Shown: in pieces, positions 24,391 through 34,792 of the stretch | How the letters are laid out: each line of letters begins with the position of its first letter | How positions within the stretch are numbered: the stretch's first letter is position 1 | Assembly: GCA_022577435.1 (NCBI GenBank) | Contig: JAKOON010000029.1 | Coordinates: 25,001-89,000, forward strand | From: Embiotoca jacksoni | Taxonomy: Eukaryota; Chordata; Actinopteri; Embiotocidae | Length of the DNA stretch: 64,000 nt | Direction of reading: 5' to 3' | The notes under the pieces: generated by a model | Seen by the model: the letters and a program-made list of their open reading frames with translations, nothing else | Database searches by the model: none | Told to the model about the DNA's origin: nothing | Translations under genes and position numbers: made by a program

Positions 24391-24967
24391 GTAATCATGA
24401 AAGCCGGAAATAAATAAAAGTCGGCTGATCAAAGACAGAATGTAAAAGCTTTAACTTAAGTGCAGCGCGTCAGCAGCCAGAATCAGAGTCCAATAAACTG
24501 ACCAAGATTTTAACGATGAAACTAAAAACAGTTTTAAACAGTTTAACCCCCCACCCCTCCGAACTCCGATCCCGTCTCCGCGACCCGGCGGCGGCGTACC
24601 TGACTCGGTGACCACCTCCAGGTCGATCCCCTCGGGCTGGTCCTCGAACTTCTCCAGCTCTGACAGCGTGGGCTTCACTCCGTCTGTAATCTGGCAAGAG
24701 ACCAAAACACGAAACGTTTTAATGTTCTCGGCCCGCACGAGAAGCTCCGAGGGTGTTCGTTCACGCGTTGGAGGTCCCGATTCACAGAACCGAGGTCGTA
24801 GTCGTAACCCCCTTCCTCACCACGGCGGACATGGCGAAGCTCTTGAACAGGAATCCTTTGCGGCTGTAGCGGTTCCCCTCAAAGATCATGAAGTCTCCGT
24901 CGTGGCTGACCTCCCCTCCCAGAGACCTGTCAATCACATCGTTGGTCAGAAGCCCGCATCACCCTGC

Positions 24968-25018
<51 letters not shown>

Positions 25019-25121
25019 TGTGTGTGTGTGTGTGTGTGTGTACCTGATCTTCTCTGCATCAAACAGCCTCTGTGCAGGTCTCTTGAACTTCTTCCTCTTG
25101 GCGAACCAGTCCTTCTGCAGA

Positions 25122-25194
<73 letters not shown>

Positions 25195-26107
25195 ACAGAG
25201 AGAGAGAGAGAGGAGGAAGTCAAACATCAGCAGAGTGACTGTGGTGGATGATAAAGTGCGTTAGCGAGTGTTCGTCCTACCAGACTCATCTTGGCCTTGA
25301 TGCGGTCCAGGTCTATACGAGGGATCATCTTCAGGGAGATGGTGTTCTGACTCGGCTCCACGTAGTCCACCTGCAGACATCAGACTCATTATGTTCCTAA
25401 ATGTCTGAACACGCGAGTTTGTAATTCCCAACTTGAATCGTCAGACCCGGTTCCCAATCACGCCGGTTCAGACTCGAGATTATTGAATTACTCCAGCAGG
25501 TTTGAGAGGGTCGGGCTCTGCGCTGCGGTGGATCGGTGAATTGTGTGAGGGGGCGGGGCCTCTGATGTGTGTCAGGAATTACAGACGAGATCGACAAAAA
25601 AAACCAACCAAAAAAACCGCTTGGTGCTGTTGGGTCGGTACCTGAGCGATGTCGTCCTTGTACAGGCCTCTCTTCAGCCGGACCCAGGATTTGGGCTTCA
25701 GGTTGGTGACCTCCTTGACGACCTTCAGGACGTCCGTCATCTCCTTGATGGGAACCATCTGCTGGTTCCAGAAGCCCATCCTCAGGTTGCCGATGCCCTC
25801 GATGGCCGCCTTCACGTGCGTCTGCTTGTACGCCTCCACGTAGATGTAGCCCTTCACGTGGTCCGGGGCCACCACCGACTTGATCTGGAGGGGCTGAAGG
25901 GTTCGGTGCAAGGATCCACGGTCAGGTTACAGCGGCAGCGGCAACACTTCCTGTTTTGACTTCACCGGCCAATCGAGAGCTGAGCGGTCGATCGTGTGAT
26001 CAAAGAGTTTCTTACTGTGTCTGTGAACTGGTAGGCGATGAACTTCCTCATCAGCGCGATGGCCGTCGCCCTCTCCTCTCCGATCTGCAGAGACACGACA
26101 CGTGAGA

Positions 26108-26170
<63 letters not shown>

Positions 26171-28743
26171 TACACACCTTACACTTGACCGTCCACAGAT
26201 TGGGATCCCTGATGACGACAAAAACAATTTAACATTGAAAAAAAGAAAAACACAACTTAATGATGTCATCGTGAGGTCAGCAGGTGTCTCTGTGCTGATT
26301 GGTGGATGAGCGTTTACGTACTTCACGCCAGGAAGTAGCTGCTGCTGGGTGATGTCATCAGAAAGCTCCTCGGACCCTCCAGAGAAACTGAAGAAGAAGA
26401 AGACAGGTTTGGATCTCTCTTTGGAGACTTCCTGATTGAGTTTTTCAAAATCAAATTCCAGTTCGACTGAAAGCCATTTTCTTTCCCCTCCAAAAAAAAA
26501 CCTAAACGTTTAACTAGTCGCACCATTTGTAGCTCTCTGCTGCTGAATTATATTATATTTCTGTCTCTATTTTTATTTACATTTCTCTGCAATTCAGCTG
26601 AAAATGTTCCAAAATATACAGATATTTTCTGGTAAAAGAAAAATAACTGGACAATTATCCTGAAAAACACAAGTCCAGATCAGATCTGAGGCCAGTTTAT
26701 ATCTACAGTAACTGTAGGATAGATAATAAATTCTCAAATAAATGTATTATTGAATATTCAAAACAATGACCGCTCAGAGTTTCTTTTTTTCAACAAAAAA
26801 TCTGTTCCTACTCATCTAATTTCTAACGGTGATTAAAGTCTGAAAGTCTTTTCATGTGAAACTGCAGGAAGGTTTACTGGTCGGAGATAAAACGAAAAAC
26901 TGGCCAAGTGGAATAAAAACGTGGCGGAAATATTGATGTGAAGATGGACATGAACTCAGTTTATGAGGTGTAATAATGTCAAATATAAAAAAAACAGGAA
27001 GTCTGTCTGATATAACTTTTTGAAGAAACCAAAATACTCACTGCTCCCCTCCGGAGGACTTGGCATACTTCCTCATGTAGTATTCACCCAGCGCCTCCTC
27101 TCTGGAGTCTCTGTAACGCAACACACACACAGTCAGCCAAAGACAACACAACATGAACCGAGTCAAATCAACATAACAAACACACTCTTTGGGCTTCGTT
27201 TCACACCGAAGCAGCAACAAGAGAAACAAACGAGTCGCAGCCGGGTTCAGACAGACTGTTTATAAAAGAGTTCGTAGCTTCCCGGTCAGAAAAGTGAAAC
27301 CGATGCAGAAGTGTCTTCAGCTGCAATACCAGCGAGTGCCACTAGAGGTCGGCTCCAAAAAGCCTCCGGCTCCATAGACTCCCATTCAACTTCTCTCATC
27401 AAATCCAAAGTGAATAAAATGTGTCCATCAGTTATCTCGGTGTTGTTAGCTAAAGTCACTCCTTCTTATTAGTTTTCTGGAGGTCCATCTGAAAATAATC
27501 CCTCATTCATTAGAAAAGAAGATTCAAGAAGACCTGTTTTTGGGGGCGTGTCTGTTTGATTGACAGGCCTGTGGCGCAGTCAGATTACAGCTATCGGTGG
27601 GCGGGAACTAATTTGAGTGACATGAGGTTGAGATCACAGTTGGTTTTTAGATCAGCCGGAAGAACGTCTGAGACACCAGGAAGTGAGTTGAGTGAGTGTC
27701 TCAGGTGAGGAGAAAGATCGTCGATGAGACGCGTGTTTTACCTCCAGAGGTTCTGCAGCCGTCTGGATCCGGAGTGATCTTCATCCAGAACCACGTGGTC
27801 GATGTTGGACACTGAAGGGAGGAGAGGAGCACCGGGGTTATATTAATAAACTCGTCATAGTTTGAAACAAAGAGTTATGACTGTTGGGGTAAAAAAACAA
27901 CAACAACAACAACAACAACAACCAAAAAAACAACAACAACAACAAAAATAAAAACATTCTTACCTTCAGCTTCCTCTGCTCAGCACCGACCAGCAAGAGA
28001 GGGGAGAGGAGCAGAGAGGAGATAATAGGAGGAGGGGGAGAATAAACAGAGGAAGAGGAGGTGAAAAGAAGGTGGAGAGGAAGAGGAGGTCAAGAGGAAG
28101 GGGAGGTGGAGAGGAAGAGGAGGTGGAGAGGAAGAGGAAGAGGAGGTGGAGAGGAAGAGGAGGTCAAGAGGAAGATGAGGTGGAGAGGAAGAGGAGGGAG
28201 AGAAGCAAGAGTTTAAAAAGTAAAAGAAGAGGAGAGAAGAGATGGATTTTGTTTTTTTAAGAGGAGGACGAAGCCAACAGACATTGTCATCAGGGCAGAG
28301 CACACGAGCAGAGTCGGGCGGCGGCAACACAAAGCATGATGGGAGAAAAAAAAACACAACAACAGAAAGAACAACGTGATTAATGGAGACTGCAGAGAAG
28401 CATGAAGGCGGCGACGGCTCGACGCGGTCTCACAGGGAACAAACGGTTGAAACAAAAAACAACAACGCCAGGAGCCCCGCCCACAACTTTTGTTTCTACC
28501 GCACATCCACCTGAGTCATCACGCGAGAAGCTCCGCCCACATCTGTTAGTACCAAAAAAATAATAATCTACAACTGCGGACAACGACGGCTGTCAATCAG
28601 GCAGCAGGACCGGGCAAATGATCACTCGGTTCCTCCGAGAGCAGAATAAAGTGACCGAAGTCTCGAAGTTCACTTTAAAACTGTCTGTTTTTAACGCAGC
28701 TGCAGAAACAGGTTTCATAAAGAAAGAAAGAAAGAAAGAAGTA

Positions 28744-28775
<32 letters not shown>

Positions 28776-29159
28776 AGTGCAGCCGTCAGTCCGACCCGTT
28801 TGGAGACTTCAGTACAAACTAGGGAGTTTCTTTTGTTTTCTTTCATGTCCAATTTGTATGAATTGATTTTCCAAATGTTTTGCGTTCACTGAGCAGATGA
28901 TGGATTTGCCCTTCGGTGCTTCCTCGCGTTACCTCACTCACGAATGTAGCGGCTGAGATGAAGTGGGGGAGGGGTTAATACGGTAGGGGGAGGGGCATGG
29001 ATTGGATCACATGGGTATCGATGGAAGACACCGGAAGAAGTATCTGGAGCAGTTAATTACCGTTAACTGGAGACGACGACATGCACGACGGAGCGCCGGT
29101 GAGACAGAGAGAGTTCAGTCAGAAACACAGAGTCCTTCACGGCATGATGATGATGATGA

Positions 29160-29196
<37 letters not shown>

Positions 29197-32100
29197 CATC
29201 ATCACGCTATAAGAGCAACACCCAAGATGTTGGATGTATCTCAAATACGCAATACGTTTAGTTTTTAAGCTCTAAAATGTGTTTATTTCTGTTTTTATTA
29301 CTTAAACTTTGCTATTTATTTACGTTGTTGTTGGTTTAGTTTTAGAAATTATGTTATGTCCAAAAATGCAGCAACACTTGCCTAAGAAGACAATAAAGTA
29401 ATATCGTATCATTACCATCGTTATTATTAGCAGTTACAGTCGTAATCTGAAGTACGAAAAAAACCTGAACTTATATATATATGTATATATAGATATATAT
29501 ATATATATCTTGCTCTGAATTATTATCAGAACAGTTGAGTTGGAGCGTTATTATTTCAACAGTGCAATAAATAAATAAAATTAAAATAAATAAAAAAGAA
29601 CGCGTTTTTCTGGGACAACCTGGTAAATTTGTTTTAAGATTCACGAAGTCCTCTGATGTTGTTTTTTTTTTTTAATCCCTCTTTTTCTGACGCGGAGACG
29701 TCGACGTGATCGGTTGTTGTTTTGCCCTTCGCTCGGTCTGACAGGACGTCTGCGTTGGATTTATTTTGAATCTTCGTGAACTCAAACACTCGAGCTGCGG
29801 TCGGGGGTGGGAGGTGTTTAGGGAGGGGGGGGGCGGTGCTCAGGGTTCAGGTGGAGTTGGGACATGAGAAAACAAGTCACCTGCCAACTGTATGAATGTC
29901 CACATATATCCTGCTCTTTGGGGTCAAATATTCAACACACTCGGGACAGTACTGGGGTATAAAACGTGACCTTGAACGCCTCACAACCACCACTTGAAAG
30001 ACTTGATCTGCCGTCGCCGGGGCGACGCATTCTCGCCTCTTAGCTTGGACCGCTTTTATCAACACAAGTGGAAACATGCCCTCAAACAGTAGTCGGTTCG
30101 AGATCTCATCTCTGCTCATATAAAACTCGATAAGACTCTAATGACTCGTTGGAAGAGAGCTGGAAACGTTTTATAGACGACTTGATGGAGGTTATAATCC
30201 AACCAGATGACTCGCATGTTTTGATTTGTGTTTCTCCTCGTTTTTTTGTAGTTTTGGTTTGTTTTGTTGAAGAGTTTTTTTGTTTGTGTACATTTTTTCA
30301 CGACATCTTTTCAGAGTTGCTCGTTTATTTGATTGTTATATTTGTATTTTCTGTATTCAGTTTTACCTCCAAGCGACATGCGGTTGAATATAAATGTTAT
30401 TTATTTTTCATGATAAAAAGACTATGATTCTGGTATATTAAGATAATGTCAGAGAGGCCTTTTAGTTGTTTTCGAGGTTATTTAGTGTTTCTTTGTATCC
30501 CAATAAATAAAACAACCAAATCTAGTATTTTTCTTTTCGTTGTTTTCTCGTTATCCATGTTAGGATTTGTATTTTGGGGAAATATCGATGCAGAAAATGT
30601 AGAAAATCTTCTCGGTTGAGCGGGATCTGAGTCTAAAGATGAACAGTGAGTTCAGGGAGTTTTTAAAGGGAATTTGTTTTGTTTTTTTACACTTAATTTA
30701 CAATTACAACATTTTAGTGTCTGTTTTGTGTCTGTAAACGTAGAAGGACACATGTGAAGAATGAACTGAAAAAAAAAAAAGTTTCTCACCTTTCTCGAGG
30801 ATGTCCTCGGCCCCTTCCTCCCACTGATCGTCTTCGTCCTCGTACTCATCGTCCACATCTGGAGGCAGAAGGACAGACAGACAAGTGTGTGTTCAGACTC
30901 CGACTCGTATCCATCTTGGATCTCGGCCCGCCGTCTCCTCTACCGGACAGCCGAGCACTTCCTCCCGATGCGGGAGATCGTTCCCGATACGGGAGATCGA
31001 GATCGTTCCCAATACGAGAGATCGAGATCGTTCCCGATACGGGAGATCGAGATCGTTCCCGATACGAGAGATCGAGATCGTTCCCAATACGAGAGATCGA
31101 GATCGTTCCCGATACGAGAGATCGAGATCGTTCCCGATACGGGAGATCTTTGCAGGAGATCTTTGCAGGAGATCGTTCCTTCTTGCTGCTATCAGAAAAA
31201 AAATTCCCCTTGCGGGATCAATAAATTATAGTAAGTATTGATCTATCTATTTATCTCTCTATCTATCAGCAGGTAGGTGTGTGTGTATAGTGTGTATAGT
31301 GTGTGTATAGTGTGTGTAGTGTATAGTGTGTGTGTATAGTGTGTGTGTGTGTATAGTGTGTGTATAGTGTGTATAGTGTGTGTATAGTGTGTGTATAGTG
31401 TGTATAGTGTATAGTGTGTGTGTATAGTGTGTGTGTGTGTATAGTGTGTGTATAGTGTGTGTGTGTGTATAGTGTGTGTATAGTGTGTGTGTATGTATAG
31501 TGTGTATAGTGTATAGTGTGTGTGTATGTATAGTGTGTGTGTATAGTGTGTGTGTGTGTATAGTGTGTGTATAGTGTGTGTATATAGTGTGTGTGTATAG
31601 TGTGTGTATAGTGTGTGTGTATAGTGTGTGTGTGTGTGTGTGTCTCTGTGTGTGTGTATGTATAGTGTGTGTGTATAGTGTGTATACTAGTGTGTGTGTA
31701 GTGTGTATAGTGTGTGTGTGTGTGTATAGTGTGTGTGTGTATATAGTGTGTGTGTGTGTGTGTATAGTGTATATAGTGTGTGTATATAGTGTGTGTATAG
31801 TGTGTGTGTGTGTATAGTGTGTGTGTGTATAGTGTGTGTGTATAGTGTGTGTGTGTATAGTGTATATAGTGTGTGTATAGTGTGTATAGTGTATATAGTG
31901 TGTGTATAGTGTGTATAGTGTGTGTATAGTGTGTGTGTGTATAGTGTGTGTGTATAGTGTGTGTATAGTGTGTATAGTGTGTGTATAGTGTATATAGTGT
32001 GTGTGTGTGTGTATATAGTGTGTATATAGTGTGTGTGTGTGTGTGTGTGTATATAGTGTGTATATAGTGTGTATAGTGTGTGTGTGTATAGTGTGTGTAT

Positions 32101-32987
32101 AGTGTATATAGTGTGTGTGTATATAGTATGTGTATATAGTGTGTGTGTGTGTATAGTGTGTATATAGTGTGTGTGTATATAGTGTGTATAGTGTGTATAG
32201 TGTGTGTGTGTGTATATAGTGTATATAGTGTGTGTAGTGTGGATATTGTGTATATAGTGTGTGTATATAGTGTGTATAGTGTGGATATTGTGTGTATATA
32301 GTGTGTATAGTGTGTATAGTGTGTGTGTGTGTATATAGTGTATATAGTGTATATAGTGTGGATATTGTGTATATAGTGTGTGTATATAGTGTGTATAGTG
32401 TGGATATTGTGGATATTGTGTGTATATAGTGTGTATATTGTGTGTATAGTGTGTATATAGTGTGTATAGTGTGTATATTTTGTGTATATAGTGTGTATAG
32501 TGTGTATATTGTGTATATTGTGTGTATAGTGTGTATATAGTGTGTATATAGTGTGTATATTTTGTGTATATAGTGTGTATAGTGTGTATATTGTGTATAT
32601 AGTGTGTATATAGTCTGTATAGTGTGTATATAGTGTGTATAGTGTGTATATTTTATGTATATAGTGTGTATATAGTGTGTGTATTGTGTGTATAGTGTGT
32701 GTGTGTGTGTGTATAGTGTGTATAGTGTGTATAGTGTGAGTGTGAGTGTATATATTGTGTATAGTGTGTATATAGTGTGTATAGTGTATAGTGTATTGTG
32801 TGTGTGTGTGTATAGTGTATAGTGTATTGTGTGTGTGTGTGTATAGTGTGTATAGTGTGTATAGTGTGTGTGTGTGTGTGTATAGTGTGTATAGTGTGTG
32901 TGTGTGTGTGTATAGTGTGTATAGTGTGTATAGTGTGAGTGTATATATTGTGTATAGTGTGTATATAGTGTGTATAGTGTATAGTGT

Positions 32988-33031
<44 letters not shown>

Positions 33032-33035
33032 GTGT

Positions 33036-33087
<52 letters not shown>

Positions 33088-33434
33088 GAAGATGTCCTCT
33101 TCTTCGTACCAGCTTCATCCAGGATGAACCCTCCATGTCTCGGCTTCTTCCTCGGCCGGTCGTCGTCGTCCTCCTCCTCCTCTTCATCGTACTCCTCCTC
33201 ATCCTCCAGGTCCTCCCCCTCCTCCTCCGCCACCTTGTCGCTGCCGGTGGGGCTCCCCGCCTCCTCCTGGTGGCGACGAACAAAACAAACTCACCCCGAT
33301 CCGTTGTTTACACCATCAAACTGAGGTCGGCTGTAACTCGGCGTTACCTCGTTCTCCTCCGCCTCCTCCGCCTCTCCGTCGCTGCTGCGTTCGCTCTGGT
33401 TGTCGGAGAAGTCGCTGTCGTCGCTGTCAGACAT
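17585..33434 (-). CDS. supt5h: Transcription elongation factor SPT5 (DSIF large subunit)
   Basis: SPT5 pairs with SPT4 to form DSIF, which binds RNA polymerase II, imposes pausing and, after P-TEFb phosphorylation, promotes elongation. There are 29 coding exons, all in phase, giving 1,091 residues (human 1,087). Exons 5' to 3': 33348-33434, 33110-33266, 30790-30858, 27964-27975, 27742-27811, 27042-27110, 26322-26387, 26178-26208, 26016-26084, 25642-25893, 25281-25370, 25044-25114, 24821-24926, 24600-24690, 24199-24335, 23808-23963, 23131-23277, 22883-23029, 22371-22496, 21593-21677, 21248-21385, 21058-21160, 20739-20866, 20211-20316, 19908-20066, 19619-19787, 18597-18794, 18292-18387, 17585-17725. 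Domains: acidic N-terminus (1 to about 165, with [16 protein letters not shown]), NGN domain (about 177-265), serial KOW domains (about 275-755), CTR1 with [12 protein letters not shown] repeats (about 760-840), CTR2 of Pro/Ser/Thr repeats (about 845-990), final KOW (about 1040-1091). Start ATG gives [10 protein letters not shown] as in vertebrates. Oddities: a 12-nt exon 4, a run of 16 Gly in exon 21, and splice sites flanked by long CA or TG tracts. Confidence 0.97.
18104..18140. mobile_element. Probable Tc1-type terminal repeat remnant
   Basis: The stretch reading AGGTGTCCACATACTTTTGG followed by CCCTTTAGTG resembles the end of short Tc1-like fish elements. The partner end was not found. 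It lies inside supt5h intron 28. Confidence 0.35.
18389..18440. repeat. (CA)n in supt5h intron 27, beside the 3' splice site
   Basis: Reads (UG)n in the transcript and ends in the acceptor CAG at 18388-18390. Confidence 0.95.
19790..19834. repeat. (CA)n/(CACG)n in supt5h intron 25, beside the 3' splice site
   Basis: Reads as a UG-rich tract in the transcript and runs directly into the acceptor of exon 26. Confidence 0.9.
20141..20205. repeat. (TG)n in supt5h intron 24, beside the 5' splice site
   Basis: Reads (CA)n in the transcript and starts 6 bases inside the intron after donor GTAGCG. Confidence 0.95.
20605..20683. repeat. (TG)n in supt5h intron 23, donor half
   Basis: Reads (CA)n in the transcript, about 55 bases after the donor of exon 23. 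The same intron ends with a T-run of about 18 (plus-strand A-run near 20332-20350) near the acceptor. Confidence 0.95.
21502..21581. repeat. (TG)n in supt5h intron 20, beside the 5' splice site
   Basis: Reads (CA)n in the transcript, starting about 12 bases after donor GTGGGT of exon 20. Confidence 0.95.
22001..22338 (+). repeat. Repeat family A copy (supt5h intron 19)
   Basis: Left-truncated family A copy, antisense to supt5h. Its right end comes within about 30 bases of the 5' splice site of exon 19 (22371-22496). Confidence 0.85.
22505..22522. repeat. Short (CA)n in supt5h intron 18, beside the 3' splice site
   Basis: Reads (UG)n in the transcript and lies about 9 bases upstream of the exon 19 acceptor. 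Confidence 0.85.
23708..23807. repeat. (TG)n and variants in supt5h intron 16, beside the 5' splice site
   Basis: Reads as interrupted (CA)n in the transcript, starting with donor GTACAC of exon 16 and extending about 100 bp with CAT and CAC interruptions. Confidence 0.95.
23976..24047. repeat. (CA)n in supt5h intron 15, beside the 3' splice site
   Basis: Reads (UG)n in the transcript and ends about 20 bases before the exon 16 acceptor. It is the partner of the tract at 24144-24198 in the same intron. Confidence 0.95.
24144..24198. repeat. (TG)n in supt5h intron 15, beside the 5' splice site
   Basis: Reads (CA)n in the transcript and begins with donor GTACAC of exon 15. Confidence 0.95.
24338..24388. 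repeat. (CA)n in supt5h intron 14, beside the 3' splice site
   Basis: Reads (UG)n in the transcript and ends directly in the acceptor TAG of exon 15, leaving almost no classical pyrimidine tract. Confidence 0.95.
24969..25043. repeat. (TG)n in supt5h intron 12, beside the 5' splice site
   Basis: Reads (CA)n in the transcript and begins with donor GTACAC of exon 12. Confidence 0.95.
25122..25194. repeat. (CA)n in supt5h intron 11, beside the 3' splice site
   Basis: Reads (UG)n in the transcript and ends 9 bases before the exon 12 acceptor. Confidence 0.95.
26113..26177. repeat. (TG)n in supt5h intron 8, beside the 5' splice site
   Basis: Reads (CA)n in the transcript, starting at donor GTGTGT of exon 8. 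It makes up most of a 93-bp intron. Confidence 0.95.
27251..27605 (-). repeat. Repeat family A copy (supt5h intron 5)
   Basis: Reverse-strand copy, in the sense direction of supt5h, in the intron between exons 5 and 6. It is opposite in orientation to the intron 19 copy. Confidence 0.85.
27895..27945. repeat. (CAA)n microsatellite
   Basis: Imperfect CAA repeats next to the 12-nt exon 4 of supt5h, on its downstream side in the transcript. Confidence 0.85.
28060..28205. repeat. Purine-rich GGA repeat (supt5h intron 3)
   Basis: About 145 bp of GAGAGGAAGAGGAGGT-type units. It reads as a long pyrimidine tract in the supt5h transcript, ending about 85 bases upstream of the acceptor side of the 12-nt exon. 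Confidence 0.9.
28714..28777. repeat. (AAAG)n microsatellite
   Basis: AAAG tetranucleotide array in supt5h intron 3. Confidence 0.9.
29143..29207. repeat. (GAT)n(ATT)n(ATC)n compound microsatellite
   Basis: Four ATG/GAT units, then about 13 ATT units, then ATC units. It lies in supt5h intron 3. The sequence from here to 30760 shows no gene by eye. Confidence 0.9.
30958..31155. repeat. 24-bp palindromic minisatellite (supt5h intron 2)
   Basis: About eight tandem units of GATCGTTCCCGATACGGGA plus GATCGA. Each unit carries a TCCCG-ATA-CGGGA inverted repeat, with variants of one or two bases. Confidence 0.95.
31190..31265 (+). mobile_element. Probable 3' end of a non-LTR retroposon
   Basis: An A-run followed by CCCCTTGCGGGATCAATAAA and a short CTAT-type simple repeat resembles the 3' tails of fish LINE/SINE copies, which end in a small tandem repeat instead of poly(A). 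There is no coding part. Confidence 0.35.
31266..33087. repeat. 1.8-kb GTGTATA satellite (supt5h intron 2)
   Basis: A long array of TATAGTGTG and (TG)n units with many length variants, ending in pure (TG)n at 32991-33087. In the transcript it reads CA-rich and begins about 22 bases after the donor of exon 2. Confidence 0.95.
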
Positions 33435-33800
33435 CTCGGAGCTGCAGCAGCGCGAAACATCGCGAAAAAAACCCAGTTGAGTGAAAGTTTGAATGTTTCC
33501 GAGCGGCTAGCAGCCATGCAACATCCGGCCATAACAATCCGGCCGGCCTGGCAGGAAGCGTGCTAACTCACGTTAGCACGGATGAACCGCTCTAAATATC
33601 TCCGAAACGGCACCGATCAGATGTTAAACAAGGAGCTCCGCGGCTGGTACTTACCCGTTCTCAACTCCCGCACCGGGTTTTTAATCCTCTTAAGTTGAAG
33701 AATAAATGTGAATAGCAGCTTATTTCTTGGGCTCGGATGCCTCACGTATTCTAGGAGGGGAGAACCGCGAGATTTCGGTAAACTGTAAAATCTATCGCGA
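33435..33800 (-). promoter_or_regulatory. supt5h: supt5h promoter and 5' UTR region
   Basis: CpG-containing sequence upstream of the supt5h ATG. It has a CCGGCCAT element (near 33523), two CGCGAG motifs near 33768 and 33796 of the kind common in TATA-less housekeeping promoters, and no TATA box close to the start. Confidence 0.4.
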
Positions 33801-34654
33801 GGTTTGAACGCGGCGCGTGGGTGAAGAATACAAAAAGAAAGAAAGAGGTCTCACTCTGTTCCAGTTTCATGAAGCGCAGACTCGTTGAAGACATTATGGT
33901 GGTTTATTGTGATTTATTTCATTTTCCTGTTGAAATGTCTATTTGTTTTGGACGGGGAAGGTTTGGAAATGATTTTTTTATTTAGTTTTCAGTAACATAA
34001 CAACATACCTTTTTAGACAGTAACTGTCTTTGTTGTCTTTGTACACATGGTATTCAGGTATAGCTCACAAAACACAGAAAGAACAACAAACAACAAATAC
34101 AGCAAAAAAAAAAAGGAAAATAAGAATACAAATTTAAAAAATCGTCCACTCCTAAGTGTAGGTTCTATATTTGCTTTCAGAGAAGATGGTGTATAATGTG
34201 TGTGTTTAGAGAAAATTACCAGATAAAAGTTGGAAAACGTCTGAAAAGAAATCAACGGCGGTTTCCAGTACAGTGAAGCATGCAAAAATATTTATCTAAT
34301 TTACAGAATGAGTTGTTTATGTAGACAGCAACGATTCAAGACAGGAAAATAAATCAAACAAGAGAAAAAATCAACACTGTTCTTTAAAATATATTTAAAT
34401 TATCATGAGGTTTTTTGGTTGTTTTTTTTTTTACAAAAATGATGAAATGCCTGAAAAGATTAAATACGATTTAAAAATCCACATTTGAGTAGGAAGTTAA
34501 CAAAATAAATAAGTAAACACTGGTGTGACTCAAATGAGATTGGATTTGTTTTTGCGATAAAACGTGATTTAAAAACGACACACATTTTATTCAGAGTGAT
34601 CCCTCAATTCAAACACAATATCTCTGCGACGTCACGACGGTGTTGCGTCGCTCT
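33801..34654. other. intergenic between supt5h and triap1
   Basis: AT-rich sequence with no recognised gene. The two genes are head to head, 1.36 kb apart between start codons. Confidence 0.6.
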
Positions 34655-34792
34655 CAAGAACAGCCAATCACGTGCCGCAGTCCCAAGGAGAGTCACGGAG
34701 TTGCGCACGCGGACGCTGCGGTAGGTTTGAAAACAGTCCAATAAATCCTCCGTTGTGTCTGCGTGGCAAGTTTTAGATTTTTTTTACCGGAC
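34655..34792 (+). promoter_or_regulatory. triap1: triap1 promoter region
   Basis: A CCAAT box followed at once by CACGTG (near 34662-34675: GCCAATCACGTGCC) sits about 120 bases before the triap1 start. A second CCAAT (34738-34742) follows. Confidence 0.5.

Noticed and set aside
30958..31155. CRISPR-like array of palindromic repeats
   Set aside because: Units are contiguous without unique spacers, and this is vertebrate DNA.
31259..33283. 650-670-codon open frames rich in HTIYT
   Set aside because: Satellite reading. Only the 33110-33266 part is real supt5h exon 2.
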